Positions 26,001-36,892 are shown, counted from the first letter of the stretch. The stretch: DNA of 64,000 nt from Lophius americanus (GCA_037951165.1 JBBDHG010000101.1:1196001-1260000); one strand, 5' to 3'. Translations and numbers: made by a program. Notes: generated from the letters alone by a model not told the origin.

Positions 26001-26965
26001 TAGCCTTTTTCAGCGGGATAAAACGCCCTGCTACACTGCAAAGATGGGTCAGGGATGATTTGAGGAACTCATTGAGTTGGCCTCCAAATTCCCCAGATCT
26101 CAATCCAATCTGAGCATCTGTGGGATGTGCTGGAAAAATATGTCTGTTCCAGGGAGACCACACCTGGAGACTTATGAGACCTAATCACTCTGCTGCTTAT
26201 ATCTTTGGGCCAAATGCCACAGCACACCTTTAGAGGTCTTGTGTAGACCATGTCTAAGTGGTTCAGAGCTACTTTGACAGCAAAAGGGGAAAGCGTTAGA
26301 ACTGGCCGATTTAAATACTTTGTGAAAAAGCCTAATTCGAAACTTGGGGTTAATGATTTTTCTTCCAACTTTGGGTGTCCTTTTGTGAAGTTCATTTAGA
26401 TTGCGCAACCAGATTTAGTTTGATTTCAAATCCGTTTACCATGTGATTTTGCATAATCACTGGCTATTTTTGAGAGGAAAATATTTCTCACTGGCGTACT
26501 AACAAACAAACATGCCTGATCTATTGTGGAACCAGGGCATTAGAGGATTAAAATACACTTTTTTTTTTCTTTTTGTACATCCCAAAAAGACTTTAAAATG
26601 TAAATGACTGCATAAGGTAGAGTCCAGATAACTTTAGGATACCATAAAAGGAGTTGCTAAGTTTGATTCCTGACATTTTGAGTTAATGTGGAGAAGCCAG
26701 GAGCCAAATTAGAGCCCGATAGGTTTCAGGTGGTGGATTAAGGAGACTTCCAACAATCCTTAACAACAGCCTGGGTGACCTCAGATGTTAAATTTAACTT
26801 TTCTGAGTTTCTGCCACTGTTTTAACTCCACTTCTACCCAGGAACCAAATATGGAAGCACTGATGTGAACGTTACCCGTATCTTCTGTGTGGTCGTCAGC
26901 TGCAGCTCGTGAACAAACGGATGAGGATATGGAGAAGAGGCCAAATTAAAGTCCTGCTTCTGCAT
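11414..26965 (-). CDS. lpcat4: Lysophosphatidylcholine/lysophosphatidylethanolamine acyltransferase 4
   Basis: ER acyltransferase of the AGPAT family that re-acylates lysophospholipids in the Lands cycle. Thirteen minus-strand coding exons keep one frame (1536 nt, 511 aa; human 524): 26876-26965, 25024-25387, 23333-23445, 21470-21530, 21237-21295, 17062-17096, 15868-15922, 15659-15741, 14688-14813, 14450-14609, 13405-13497, 13131-13266, 11414-11574. ATG at 26965 opens MQKQDFNLASS...PHPFVHELQL, matching the family N-terminus. A hydrophobic anchor (about 33-57) precedes the HX4D motif H121-D126 (APHSGFLD) and the FPEGT motif (E195-T197). An EF-hand-like loop lies at D416-E427. The C-terminus KKFE fits an ER-retrieval dilysine signal. 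LPCAT4 is preferred over LPCAT1/2 from ALLEFNQSVLVSRKDPESR and the 15q14-like neighbours. Confidence 0.92.
14009..14074. repeat. (TA)n microsatellite, 66 bp
   Basis: Uninterrupted AT dinucleotide tract in lpcat4 intron 10. It creates artefactual ORFs of alternating Ile-Tyr on both strands. Confidence 0.98.
16296..16566 (+). mobile_element. Tc1-like deletion derivative (lpcat4 intron 6)
   Basis: Plus-strand copy encoding a transposase N-terminal piece (ATVAKIAEKVNAGSDRKVSE) that passes at about 16495-16510 straight into the 3' terminus (CAACAAAAAGGGGACATAG ... ACGACTGATCGGTGTA), ending at a TA at 16565-16566. The catalytic domain is absent. The 5' end is eroded. Same junction class as the copies at 0.2-0.6, 5.9 and 53 kb. 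Confidence 0.7.
18414..19378. mobile_element. Non-autonomous DNA element with perfect 18-bp inverted termini
   Basis: The left end GGTGGGTTTACATGGACA (18414-18431) has an exact reverse complement at 19361-19378. The 965-bp interior holds no transposase-like ORF and includes an (AG)n run. 'Tttacatggac...' termini are typical of fish MITE-like elements. No clear target-site duplication could be read. It sits in lpcat4 intron 5, next to an L2-like LINE fragment. Confidence 0.6.
18725..18749. repeat. (AG)n microsatellite
   Basis: Short AG dinucleotide run inside the 18.4-19.4 kb inverted-terminus element. Confidence 0.95.
19405..20235 (+). mobile_element. L2-like LINE fragment (reverse transcriptase to 3' end)
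   Basis: Broken plus-strand reverse transcriptase: IDLSCAFNTIDHSILLDRL (19417-19475) is the motif around the first catalytic Asp of L2-type LINEs. It is followed by a CQGSVHGPF piece (usual PQGSVLGP), then a deletion. QRVQNAAARP and HITPVLASLP from the C-terminal region follow at 19890-19970. The 3' end is AT-rich, with a 'tttgacaaagcactttg' tail. Several stops and frameshifts; dead copy. Confidence 0.75.
21740..21905. repeat. Dispersed fish repeat with stuttering AAGTA motif (fragment 2)
   Basis: AGTGGTGGATAGTAACCAAT, then ACACAGGTACTGTGCTCGTG, then AAGTATTTCCATCTTATG and ACTACATTTCGG. This is the characteristic start of a very common teleost interspersed repeat. It lies just upstream of the Tc1 copy at 22 kb and may have been interrupted by it. 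Confidence 0.55.
22040..23165 (+). mobile_element. Tc1/mariner transposase remnant (second family)
   Basis: Plus-strand decayed transposase in lpcat4 intron 3. NWQVLHWCPVLFTDESRIKL (22310-22370) carries the catalytic DE[S] signature of Tc1 elements. Later pieces encode the '...NPIEN'-type and C-terminal segments in shifting frames to about 22910. The 3' terminus 'aagtgttcccttaatc' ... GTGTA ends at a TA (23164-23165) and matches the right end of the short element at 31.93-32.27 kb. No left inverted repeat was found, so the 5' end is truncated. Confidence 0.75.
24100..24345 (-). mobile_element. L2-like LINE reverse-transcriptase fragment
   Basis: On the minus strand one open stretch reads DKTQIYVPLK (24345 side; usual ADDTQIY active-site box), then EIKCWMSHKHLKLNENKSEI and LGTIFDSDLSLE. 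This is the usual order of an L2-type RT thumb region. The active-site Asp pair is degraded (DK for DD). Located in lpcat4 intron 2. Confidence 0.75.
25860..26300 (+). mobile_element. Tc1-like copy with a different internal deletion (lpcat4 intron 1)
   Basis: The 5' part (GGTATATACCAGGCAGCAAG..., up to CTGAGTGGCATTG near 25985) is joined directly to the transposase C-terminal half (FPD...LFQRDKTPCYTAKMGQ; WPPNSPDLNPI at about 26075-26110; 'cagcaaaagggg' at 26278-26291). The middle, with the first catalytic Asp, is lost. Same family as the 48.2-49.2 kb copy, but the breakpoint differs from the 0.6/5.9/16.5 kb group. Confidence 0.7.
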
Positions 26966-27014
26966 GGCGGCGCTCAAAAGAAGTCCAAATGAAGGATATT
27001 GCCAATAATAAAAG

Positions 27015-27870
27015 GCTAAAGAAGGAAAAAAAACACGTTAAAGTTTCTAAAAATGTCAGCGACACTCGTTCTTGTGTCGAACCCCCTACTCTTTTTTTTT
27101 TTATATATACAAGTTTCTCATTCCGTCAGATTTAAAAATAGAATGTTAGCTAAACCGCTCGGTCGAGGCGGACAGAAAAAAAAAAAATAGTCTAAAATCT
27201 ACCCTACACTCCCTCTCCTCGTACTCCACGCTAAACCCTGAGCAAAACTGCCCAAGCCTTCCACAATCGTCTTTTAGAGTTTTCCCACCTGTCCCGCCCC
27301 TTCACAGACTGACAGCCCGGCCCACCTCCTCCGCTCCGGGATCGTTCAAGCAGGTCAGACCGGTCCTTCAAACGCCAGCATCCTACAGCTGGGCATGCAT
27401 ATACGTTTTGGATTACATGTGAATCTACGACCGAAAGACGAGAGATTTTCACAATATAAACAAGCTCCTTAGAGAGTAAAGTATGGAGGCCAAGAACGGC
27501 CCGGGTGGAATATTTTTAATTTTGTCCTTCCTGTCGGGATAACGAGATAATCAATCCCCCTTATCACGACACGACGGTTAATTACCACGACCGGTTTCTC
27601 TTATTAATGAGTAAAAAAAACAGGGTCGTTTAATGTTATATTCGGAATAAACCATCAAAGAGGAGTCCCATATTTGTATTAACTGATTTACTACGAAACC
27701 CTTCAGCCGTTTCTCATATTTTCCGAGCTTCACTCACGTTCCGTGTCGTGCGGTAGAAAAAGCACCAAGAGAAATCAAACCTCCGCCAAGGGCCAAAACC
27801 TACCTCTGACCTTGCTCTGTTCCTCCCTCTTTCATTCTCTTCACGTGTTCAGCAGTTTGTTTTATTTTCT
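27015..27870 (-). promoter_or_regulatory. lpcat4: lpcat4 5' UTR and probable promoter region
   Basis: A strong 3' splice site on the minus strand (T8CCTTCTTTAG at 27017/27016) lies 50 nt upstream of the ATG, so an untranslated first exon is likely. A matching donor, TCAGAG|GTAGGT, is at 27804/27803. The 27.2-27.8 kb stretch is richer in CpG than the surrounding introns. Exon pairing is inference from splice signals only. Confidence 0.4.
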
Positions 27871-28267
27871 GCTCCACACTCCTAGAGTTTGAGCTTTCGA
27901 AATTTTGTTGAAGAGTGTACATAATGTGCGTTTAAGATTTAGACTTAGAGACATTGTTGCATCGTTTCCTGTTCCCCTCCAGCATAAATCATCAAAGGAA
28001 CAAGGCAGAACAGTACCCATGTTGAGCAAAGAGGCATGCGGATTTCTCCTTTAAAGTCTGAGTTATTGCCGGTCTCTAAATCTAATGACAACTCCAACAA
28101 ACTCTCTAGTATAACTCAAATACTCTGAAGCAGGTCATTGCCTTCCACTTCAGCCTCTCTGTTTAGCCCACTGAGCCCTAAGCTCCACAACTAAAGGAAC
28201 AGAGGCATCAATAATGGACATTTGAAGAGAGCGCCTCCCCACATTGTGACATCCCTACTCCAAAAGG

Positions 28268-28450
28268 CTTATTATTTCATCCACCAAGGAGGTTTGGTTT
28301 TCAATCCTGTGTTTTTACGTCTGTTTGTTTGTTTGTGACCAGAGTAATGGAAGATCGGACTTGCATGAAACTTTACCCAGAAGTAGATTTTGGCATATGC
28401 TAGAGGTGATTTTGGCAATGTTAAGTGTTTTGCAGCATTCAAATTGAAAT
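28268..28450 (+). repeat. Palindrome-ended dispersed repeat (CCACCAAGGAGG end)
   Basis: CATCCACCAAGGAGGTTTGG, then 'ctgtttgtttgtttgtgacc', then 'catgaaactttacccagaag'. This is one end of a common fish repeat whose other end reads ...CTCCTTGGCGGAGG; that opposite end is present at about 46.5 kb. Confidence 0.5.
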
Positions 28451-28744
28451 AAATAAAATGAAAAGCCATTTGGAGTAGTGATGTCACAGTGTGGCTATTG
28501 CTGCCTATGATCCTTTGCTTCCTTTCATCTTTCTTTGGGGTGGATCATGGGGCAAAGTTCCAACAATTCATTTGATTCCTTCCTTTGATGTTCACTTGAA
28601 GGTGGAGCTGTGGGCTCAATGTGCTGAACAGAGATGCGGAAGTGGATGGCGCAGGGGACGACCAGCTAAAGAGTATTTGAGAAATACTCGGAAAAATGTT
28701 GCCGTTGCCGGTAGATTTAGAGACTGGGCAATAATTCACATAAT

Positions 28745-28986
28745 AATAATTGATATATATACTTATACTTATAATTTATCACTTAGTCATGCAAGTAAAT
28801 TATTTGCAATGAAATGTATTCTCTGCATTTGACCCATCCCTGAGGGAGCAGCGGGAAGCCCCTGTGAAACACCCGGAGATCTGGGGATCAGGGTCTTGCC
28901 AGGCCTTGACGGCATGTAGCGTCAGGGCCTCGGACCGGACCCTAATCTTCTGATTGTGGAACAACCACTCTACCTATTGAGCGCAA
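28745..28986 (-). repeat. tRNA-derived SINE (copy 1, minus)
   Basis: Read from 28986 downward: GCTCAATAGGTAGAGTGG (A-box-like), then AGGGTCCGGTCCGAGG (degenerate B box). These are followed by a tRNA-unrelated body (CTACATGCCGTCAAGGC..., GCTCCCTCAGGGATGGGTCA) and an AT-rich tail near 28750. The body matches the copy at 61.9-62.07 kb. It is not a tRNA gene, because the halves do not form a full cloverleaf. Confidence 0.65.
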
Positions 28987-28989
28987 GCT

Positions 28990-30725
28990 CCTCAATTAAA
29001 AGATGAATTACACAAAAACGGTCTTTGGTACAGTATTCCTGCTTTTTAGCGTTCACTGGGCAAGGCCTGTCAGCTTTGTTCCATTTACTCTAAGCAAGCA
29101 AGACAACCGGGGCAGCACTGCTGCATTTCTGAATGCATACAGACTCCTTACTCCTTATTTACAATCAAGAACAAACTTGAAAACAGAAATTTGTCAATCT
29201 ATTTAAACTGCAAAAAATTCTCACCTACACTTCAGCCTGTCGATGCTGCTGCTGTCCTGCATGCATTCTGCTGCCTGCACTTTCAGCCCTCCACCTAGAG
29301 GCTCCAGTTAAAGATCTCTGCTTATCCCTCCCCAAAATCTCTATGTAAATGTTTTTGCAGGGCGGCAAGACGGTTGCAGGTGTTGAAAATCCTAATGTAC
29401 TAATTCAAATTTTATTCAGGGAAGTTATAATCTTTCTCAAAATAATGACTTGTGTCAAAATTTGGACTTTGATTATTGTTATTAAATCCTCCTACAGCTT
29501 TTATGCACTGGCATGTAGATATTACATTAAGTAAGACATTTATATTAGGAACATTTGTCAGTAGGTTTTAATACAGAGACTATTCTGTCTAATCCCCCAA
29601 AAAATAAATAAACAGCCCTTGAAGGTATTAAAAACACAATTGTCACTACTATGAATGCTATCTCGACTGATAAATCACTGACTTTTCTTGTAAGAACTGC
29701 AGGGCACATAAAGTGACTCATTATAGGTGTAACCCTTTCAATGGGGAGACCTTTGTGCAACATTAGAATTGAGCACAGATAAGAAATGAAATATTTAAAT
29801 GGTTTTGAATTCAGTCGGTTTTAAGCAAGACTTAAGGGTAACAGCTGTTTGTTTTTACTGAAACGTAACATACCGTACAGAGAGACTGTAGACTATTCTC
29901 AATAAAGGGATTTAATTTGGATATGTAGATATTTTTGTTAATTATGTGGACTGCAAATGAAGAGAACTTCTCTATCACACCTTCCAGAATTCTGATAAAA
30001 TTGTAAATCCAGCTTTCACACCATTCCTGCCCCTCCCCTCTCAAGTTTTGCCTTATCTTGTTCGTGTCCTGTCAGGGTGTTACTGCTGATATCAACACCA
30101 ATCACACACCCATAAAAAAGAATATTTATTAGTCAGAGACGAAACAAGATTAGAGGGGTCTAAGTCGCCCACCGAATTAAAATTCTTAAACTAAATTGAC
30201 TTATTTATTTAACTGTGTGTTTAATAACTGCAATAGAGTCAACTCTTTTTGTTTTTGGAGTTCAATGATGTAGGTTGGCCAGACTTTATTACTGACAACA
30301 TTTTCAGGGACATATTCCTACAAATAAATGAATCAGACCTGACCTTAAAGTGGTATCTTCTAGGATATAAGGCATTTGCAGACGGTCAGTTTTTCATTCA
30401 TCCACAGCCAGTCTGAATGAGAAGCTGCTGCCTCAGGCTATTAGTGCAACAATGTTACAGACAAAATAACGGAACAAAGAAAAAAAAAAAAGGATTTGCT
30501 CATTTAATTAATCACACAATTTACATCTAACATAATTTGGTTCAGGAGGATGCTGGTTCAGATTATTCATGACCTCTATTGTGATAGTCTTTGTCCACAA
30601 TGAAAGCCGCCTAAAACTTCATATGATGAAAGACTTATTTTAAAAAAATAAAAATGTACTTTAAGCTATCCTTTTTTTCACAAAACATTTAGTGACACAT
30701 AAAATCATCGTCATTCAGCCAATAA
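28990..30725. other. Intergenic interval lpcat4 promoter to emc4 3' UTR
   Basis: No recognisable exon, transposon protein or structured repeat apart from short homopolymers (for example A12 near 30480). ORFs in this stretch are short and without family resemblance. Confidence 0.4.
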
Positions 30726-30728
30726 TGA

Positions 30729-30734
30729 TTTATT
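30729..30734 (-). terminator. emc4: Candidate emc4 poly(A) signal
   Basis: TTTATT (AATAAA on the coding strand) about 640 nt beyond the emc4 stop at 31374. Other hexamers could serve; low certainty. Confidence 0.3.
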
Positions 30735-31373
30735 TGATACAACGTCTTCGTCGAGCAAATCACTATAAATAAACAGACCTATAAATCTTCATAGGTTAAT
30801 AAATGTGATTGGTTAGAATAATGTTTCAGTACGAATTGAGAACTAGAAGGAAAAATAGAAAAAGAACAAAATTATCTCATAACAACCTCATTAGACATTC
30901 TCAAAATCAAAACATGTTTCTAGTAAGTATATTTTTATGAGTTATGGATAAAGTTTTCTCTAAATGATGTTACCTCCCCAACAAACTATTCATTCTGTAA
31001 AATGACCGTATAACACGTGGTTTACATTTCAACAGTAGTTCAACAGTCATCACATGATGACCTGCTTTTTTAATCTTCATTAAAATAATGTGAAAAAAAC
31101 AAGGGGTCTGAGGGTCAGAGGTCAGGGCAGAGACATGAAGCATATCAGCAGGCTGAAGTTACGGTAATGTTTGGGTGAAACAAAAACATGCACGTGGCAG
31201 ATGAAGAGGAGGGTGGTAGGAGGTCATGCCGTCAATCCAGCTGTTGATTTCACAAACATTGTTCCTGTTGTAGCGGCTTCTGGGAGCCAGGTGGCCTGAC
31301 ACAGAGGAAGGATGTACAGTATAATAGAATCTCCGTCTATATTTCAGTCTGGTACGTGCACGCTTGGTCCTCC

Positions 31374-34300
31374 TCACAACAGCATCCCTCCACCCAGGAT
31401 CTCCATCCTCTGTGGACAAGAGACACGAACAGGACAAGCGGTTACGGATAATGAATACACTTCAAGGGGAAACACTATTAGATTGTCCCCCAGCAGTAAT
31501 AGAATATCTATCACCACCACCGCTACCTGCTGGTGAGAGTGCTGCATACTGCCAGGCACCGGTATAAATAAATGATTTTTGTGGAAAAACAATCATTGTT
31601 CTTACCAATCAATTATTTTTAAAAGAGCAAATATTATATATTTATAAATCATTGCACATTCCTGGACACAATCACGACAGCTAGTCTGGTTTCAATCCTA
31701 TAGGCCATACTTATTTGCAGGAGTTTCCTGCCCAAGAATATGTGGTTTCTTAACTTGTATTTCTAAGTTATTTAAAAAATGTATTACATTATATTCTATA
31801 TTATTTTATTGAAGCCATCACATTTCACTTGGTTGTGCTGTAGTAACTGATGGCAAATGAAATCACTGGTGGTCAAGGTTTCTTTGCTTTATTACAAGGA
31901 ATGCATTATTTGTATAATTACTATGTAATAATGTACAATACTCAAAGAAAATTAAGGGAACAGTTCATTATTACAGTATGACACCAAACCAGTTAAACTA
32001 CAGCGATATCAAACATTTAGGAGGAACATGACAAAGTGACTGTGAATCAGTTTCCCCTGTTTTAGTGCAAATGAAAGGGGGATTTTTGTTGTGATTTAAA
32101 AATCCAGCCCTTAATGGTTCAATGATCTTGATTTTCATTGATCGTTCTCTCATAATTATTTTCTAAACAAATTATGCAATGTATATCGATAAAGATTTTC
32201 AACTTGAATGTTTTTTTTCATCGAGATCCGGACTGTGATTTAAGTGTTCCCTTAATTTTTTGAGCAGTGTATTTGCTGTGTCCGAACTGACCCCGAGTGT
32301 GAGATTCGTGTTTGAATGTTTCCTAGAGACGGTTACCATTATTGAATGTGATACTTACAGTGTTGGTATACACCGATAAGCCACAACAATAGAACTGGTA
32401 GATGGTATTAATGTTATGTTTGATCGGTGCATGTGGCTGTTTGTTCCCTTTCTATACATATCACATTGTTCAATATGTTTTCTCATTTCAGACTCGGACC
32501 TCTCGGCTCTGAATATCTTTCCTTCTGTAACAGAGTTGTATGCAAAAGGTTTGATTAGCACCAAAGACGACGACACTCATTTCCTGTGTGTTGTACCTGC
32601 CATTTCTGTCAGATTTGCAGGTCGTAAACATGTCATGGATGTTAAATCACGTCTTTAGCCATGTTGGTGTTAGTTTTGTGATTTTGTTTTCCATAATATG
32701 AATATCTTTTTCCTTTGTTAAAATTGTTTCACATCTTCTTAATTTGAATCTAACGTTAATGTTTTTATTATATTTATTTGTAACACACCACTGGGTCATA
32801 AGAACAAAGAGCATATATAAATGAGCACATTCTAAATTATCTGGTCTAATATTCACCATTTTCGGATTATTGGTATCATTATTTTCAGTTGACGATGAAA
32901 TAAACTCATAGCAATATTAAGGAAATATCAATAATATGAATCTTCAAAGTAACAAGTCAGAGGTTATGAAATACATGCAGTGGAGTAAAAAATATAACAT
33001 TGCAACTCAAATATTGGTGAATCGAGATAGTTATTCAAATGTATGTCTTTAGTTTTAGGGTCCAGTCTGAACTTTAATAAGACAGAAATACATTAGAGCA
33101 ATAAACTGTTGTACTGTTGAGAGAAAGAAAATAATAATAAAAAATATCAATCAATCCCCTTCTATATTTACCTGAGGTGGTTCTATGAAAGCCAGCCAAT
33201 CAGACGAGTGTGTTGGGAGCAGACCCATCGACTGACACTTGTAGATGGCTAACGCTGAGCCCAGGAGATTACCAATCAGATAGACAAGACCCTGTAACCA
33301 CTGCTGACTGGAACTTTCCAACAACTTGAAGGCTGAGACAGAAGAGCTCAAAGCAATAAATGACAGATCAGAAATCAATGAGAAATGAATGTGATGGGAG
33401 CTGTCGATAAAATTGATCCTTAAACAGTTTCCATCTAACATAAACAACACAAATGAGATACTCACTGGCCGACATAGACATGAGTGCCTGTATGGGCCTC
33501 CAGGCCATCATGCATACCATCATGATGGGGAAGATGGAGATAGTGTTGCCCGACATGTACATGATGAACAGGTTCATAGGAATCTGTTTCAGGGGCCCGA
33601 GAGCCACGTCCCAGCAGCGCTGTATGGTAAAGCAGGAGAGACACAGACGTGAGTAGTCAGCATTAATCCATTCATTTCTGGATCCACATATTCTCTCACG
33701 TTTTACTCTCACAGGATTGATTAATCCAAATGTAGTTGGATAACACTGTTCATTCTCTTTCTTTTATGACATAACTTTTACTGGGTCAAAGGTTATGACA
33801 AGATCTGTCTCCCTGATGAAGGCTCAATGCGATACTATTAATCCCTGGCTGAGATATTTACCCGTTACAGCAGCACGTTGCTTTAAGCACACACACAAGA
33901 ATGAAGGGATGAAAAATTAAACAGAATAAATATAGGCTTAGAGAAAAATATAGCTTTATACAGGGACATAGTGTAAGTTGCGTGTTGTTGAAAAGAGCAA
34001 AGAGGTATATAAATGGAATATATGTGAAAATTTATTTCTGTGCAAATGGATAATCAGTCGGAGAAGAGTTATTGTAAAGAGTTATCAGTACTTGTGACCG
34101 TGGAGGTGGATGAGTCTGTTAGAGAAGGAGCTCTACTGCCTGTCAAGAATGCTTAGGATTTTCCATGATGAAAACAGCAAGTCCATCCACCTCCTCTAAG
34201 GTGTCAGCTTTGCAACCTATTACTGATCTTGTTCAGGTTGTTCGGTATTTTGGTATTTTGGCTCCCCAAGCAGATTGCAGCATAGAGGAAAGCGCTGGAC

Positions 34301-36892
34301 ACAACAGACTGGTAGAAGAGCTCTAGCATCTAGCTGACTTCATGAAAGATCTCAGCTTCCCTAGAAAATAGAACCTGCTCAGTTCCTTCTTGTACACAGC
34401 CTCAATGTTGATCTTCCAGTCTATCCTGTTTTTGGGGTGTTCCCCCAGGTATTTGTAATTCTGAACCAATGTGACGTTCTACCCAAGGATACTCATTGAT
34501 TGTGTGGTTGTCGTGTTCCTCCTATAGTCAATCATCATCTCCCTGGTCTTAGCCACATTCATCAGCAGGTGACTTTTTCCAGACCACTCCACAAAATCTT
34601 CATCCACTGATCAGTACTCCTCTTCCCGTCCCTGCTTTATACACCCCACCACTGCAGAGTCGTCAGAAAACATCTGCAGGTGGCACGACTGAGTGTTGTA
34701 CTGAAAGTCTGTGGCGTACAGGGTGAAGAGGAAAGGAGACAGAACCATCTCCCACAGTGCTCTGGCACTTCTCTCCACCATCTAAGACAGGCCACTGCCC
34801 TTTTGGATACTTTCTTGTTTGTCTGTCAGGTAGTCAGCAATCAGGGTTATGCGAGTGTGTTGACCCCCATCACACGCAGCTTCTCACTCAGTAACAGTAG
34901 CTGGATGGTGTTGAAGGCACTGGAGAAATCAAAAAAAGTGATCCTCACAGTGCAGCCCCTTCCATCCCGTTGGGAGTGAGCCTGCTGCAGCATAGCGTCG
35001 TGAACACCCAGATGGGGGTTTGTATGGAAACTGTAGTGGTTCAGCCATCTTTTCACCTGCGGTATGAGGTGGCCCAGGGCCAGCCTCTCCAACACCTTCA
35101 TCACATGAGATTTGAGGGCGACAGGTTGATAGTTATTAAGAGCAGATGGTGACTTCTTCACAGGAATAGGAACCACACAGGACATCTTCCAAAGTACCAG
35201 TATCTTATGCAGGCTCAGGATGTGTTCAAGGATTACAGACTGCTGGCTGGCATAAGTTTTCAGGATTCTGGAGCTTATCCCATCAGGGCCAGCAGCCTAC
35301 CCATGTTGCAGTCTCTCCTGCTGTCTCTACACCTGACCAGGACTCAGGCGGGGAGGGTGCTAGTGGAGGGGCGGCTGGAAGAGGGGTTTGGGTCCGTGGG
35401 GATCACCAGGATAAGGGTAATGGCACTGTAGGCATCCAGATCATTGTAATACAGCAGGTCCAATTTGCTATTTTCTCTGGTTGGACAATCAATAAACGGT
35501 TTGACAGTTGGTAGGGTTTTTTGTCAATTAAGTCATTATTGAAGTCGCCAGTAATAACTACAAAAGGGTTCTGGTGCAGCGTTTGAATTTTGGCGACGTC
35601 GGAATGAACAATTCACACGCTGCTTCCCCGTCAACTGATGGAGTGATGTAGACTGTGACCACAATGGTGAATTTAAACCCATTTCGCAAATAATAGTTTG
35701 CATTCCCATTCACTATTACGGCTACAGAAACGTTCCTTAAAAGGTGTGTTGAAGTTTTGCTGAGATTTTCTTTGTCATCATATATTCCTTTCTATCAGTG
35801 AGTTCAGGGATATACTTTAAAAAATATATATTTATCGGCTCAGAGCTGTGCTAATATATTTACTGTTCTTTGCTTCCATTTATTTTTATCCAAAAATTAA
35901 CTTCGGTATTTGATTTTTGCAACTTTTTATGTACAAATATTTGCATTCCTTTACAGGTTCTATTGCATTATTGGAAAAAAAAGTAAAAAAAAGAAAGTAA
36001 TCTTAAACTATATAAAAAAAAATTGCGTATGGGAAGACCAAGATGTAAAATGACATAAGAATCACTAGGAAGAAATCGTGAGAAGCTACAGAAGAAAACC
36101 GCAACCCTCATAGTTGAAGATATTTCAACAAAATGTCCAAAAAAAATAAGAATTAACAAAGTAAAGAATCTCCCTCCTGCTTACCTTCTCTACCAGGTTC
36201 TTGTCCGTCTCCTGGATACTGGTGTCAGGGACGGGTTTCTCAGAGTAACCAATGGGGTAAACAACATCTCCCTGACCGCCTAGCCGGTCACCACGACTCC
36301 TACAGCACAAAGATGGCCCAAGAGTTTTGTTTCTCATTATCAAACTGTCTTCTCTCATTATCAAACTGTCAATCTAAAGCCTGTTGTCGCTGAGAAAATA
36401 ACCACAATCAATATAATAGTAGCATAAAAACAAATTGGAGCATTTTGAATGAGGGAAAACGGGGGTCCACAAAAGTCTATCTCGATGGAAAAAATGTTGC
36501 TTCATAAATGACCTGGTTGCATGAACTTCTCTAACCAATCCATCCACGACAGAAATCCTAAACATGCTTGACTCATGATTTGTTCATGAGGGTTGTTACC
36601 ATGATATTTTCTGATTTTTCATCCACCAGAAACACTTGTAATATGCAGCATTGATGTTACGGCCTCAGACCACCAGGCCCCTGAGCTGTATTTCAGATTT
36701 CCAGGTTGTCAAACTACATTCATGAAGAGGTGTGTCCTCCTGTCTGACAGAAATGTTTCAGTGTTCTGTTTACCTGGTGTTGCCCAAGCCCAACTCCAGA
36801 GCCCACTTCATCCTTCTGACCCCGCCTCCTCTTGCTGACAGAGCACCAGCTCCTCCTCCTCCTGCTCCACCTTGTCTCCCTGGAGAAGCCAT
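31374..36892 (-). CDS. emc4: ER membrane protein complex subunit 4
   Basis: Subunit of the EMC, the ER insertase for tail-anchored and multipass proteins. Five minus-strand coding exons in one frame: 36774-36892, 36185-36299, 33466-33619, 33172-33332, 31374-31409 (585 nt, 194 aa; human 183). The ATG at 36892 opens a Gly/Ala-rich start and MKWALELG. Exon 2 has VVYPIGYSEKPVPDTSIQET; exon 3 has CWDVALGPLKQIPMNLFIMY and a membrane segment (about 95-117); exon 4 has a second one (about 144-160) and SMGLLPTHSSDWLAFIEPP. The last exon is only 36 nt and encodes RMEILGGGMLL. Near-identity to human in exons 2-4 makes the call firm. Intron 2 holds a LINE, intron 4 two small Tc1 derivatives. Confidence 0.95.
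31934..32271. mobile_element. Short Tc1/mariner MITE (338 bp) with TA target sites
   Basis: The left end TACAATACTCAAAGAAAATT-AAGGGAAC (31934 on) pairs with the right end GTTCCCTTAATTTTTTGAGC-AGTGTA (to 32271), an inverted repeat of about 26 bp bounded by TA. The right 170 bp (from 'ttaatggttcaatgatcttg' on) is homologous to the 3' end of the transposase-bearing copy at 22.0-23.17 kb. It is therefore a deletion derivative of that family. Located in emc4 intron 4. Confidence 0.75.
32369..32431. mobile_element. 63-bp element of two facing Tc1 ends
   Basis: TACACCGATAAGCCACAACA at the left (32369) faces GTTATGTTTGATCGGTGCA at the right (to 32431), with about 20 bp between. Both are terminal repeats of the TACACCGATCAGCC Tc1 family found elsewhere in the window, here with essentially no interior. 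Confidence 0.65.
33825..35720 (-). mobile_element. Non-LTR retrotransposon (L2/Rex-like), decayed, in emc4 intron 2
   Basis: The 3' tail, TATTAATCCCTGGC ... GTTACAGCAGCAC in antisense, lies at 33835-33885. Reverse transcriptase lies to the right: the region at 34560-34690 encodes the pre-thumb segment, and 34850-35180 keeps an open stretch with NNYQPVALKSHVMKVLERL and ITFFDFSSAFNTIQ (first RT Asp). At 35540-35690 an endonuclease piece (VYITPSVDGEA; GDFN-like turn) is visible. Frameshifts and deletions throughout. Confidence 0.75.

Noticed and set aside
28922..28986. Possible tRNA gene
   Set aside because: A and B box-like words are present but no complete cloverleaf; followed by a body shared with 61.9-62.07 kb, so a SINE.
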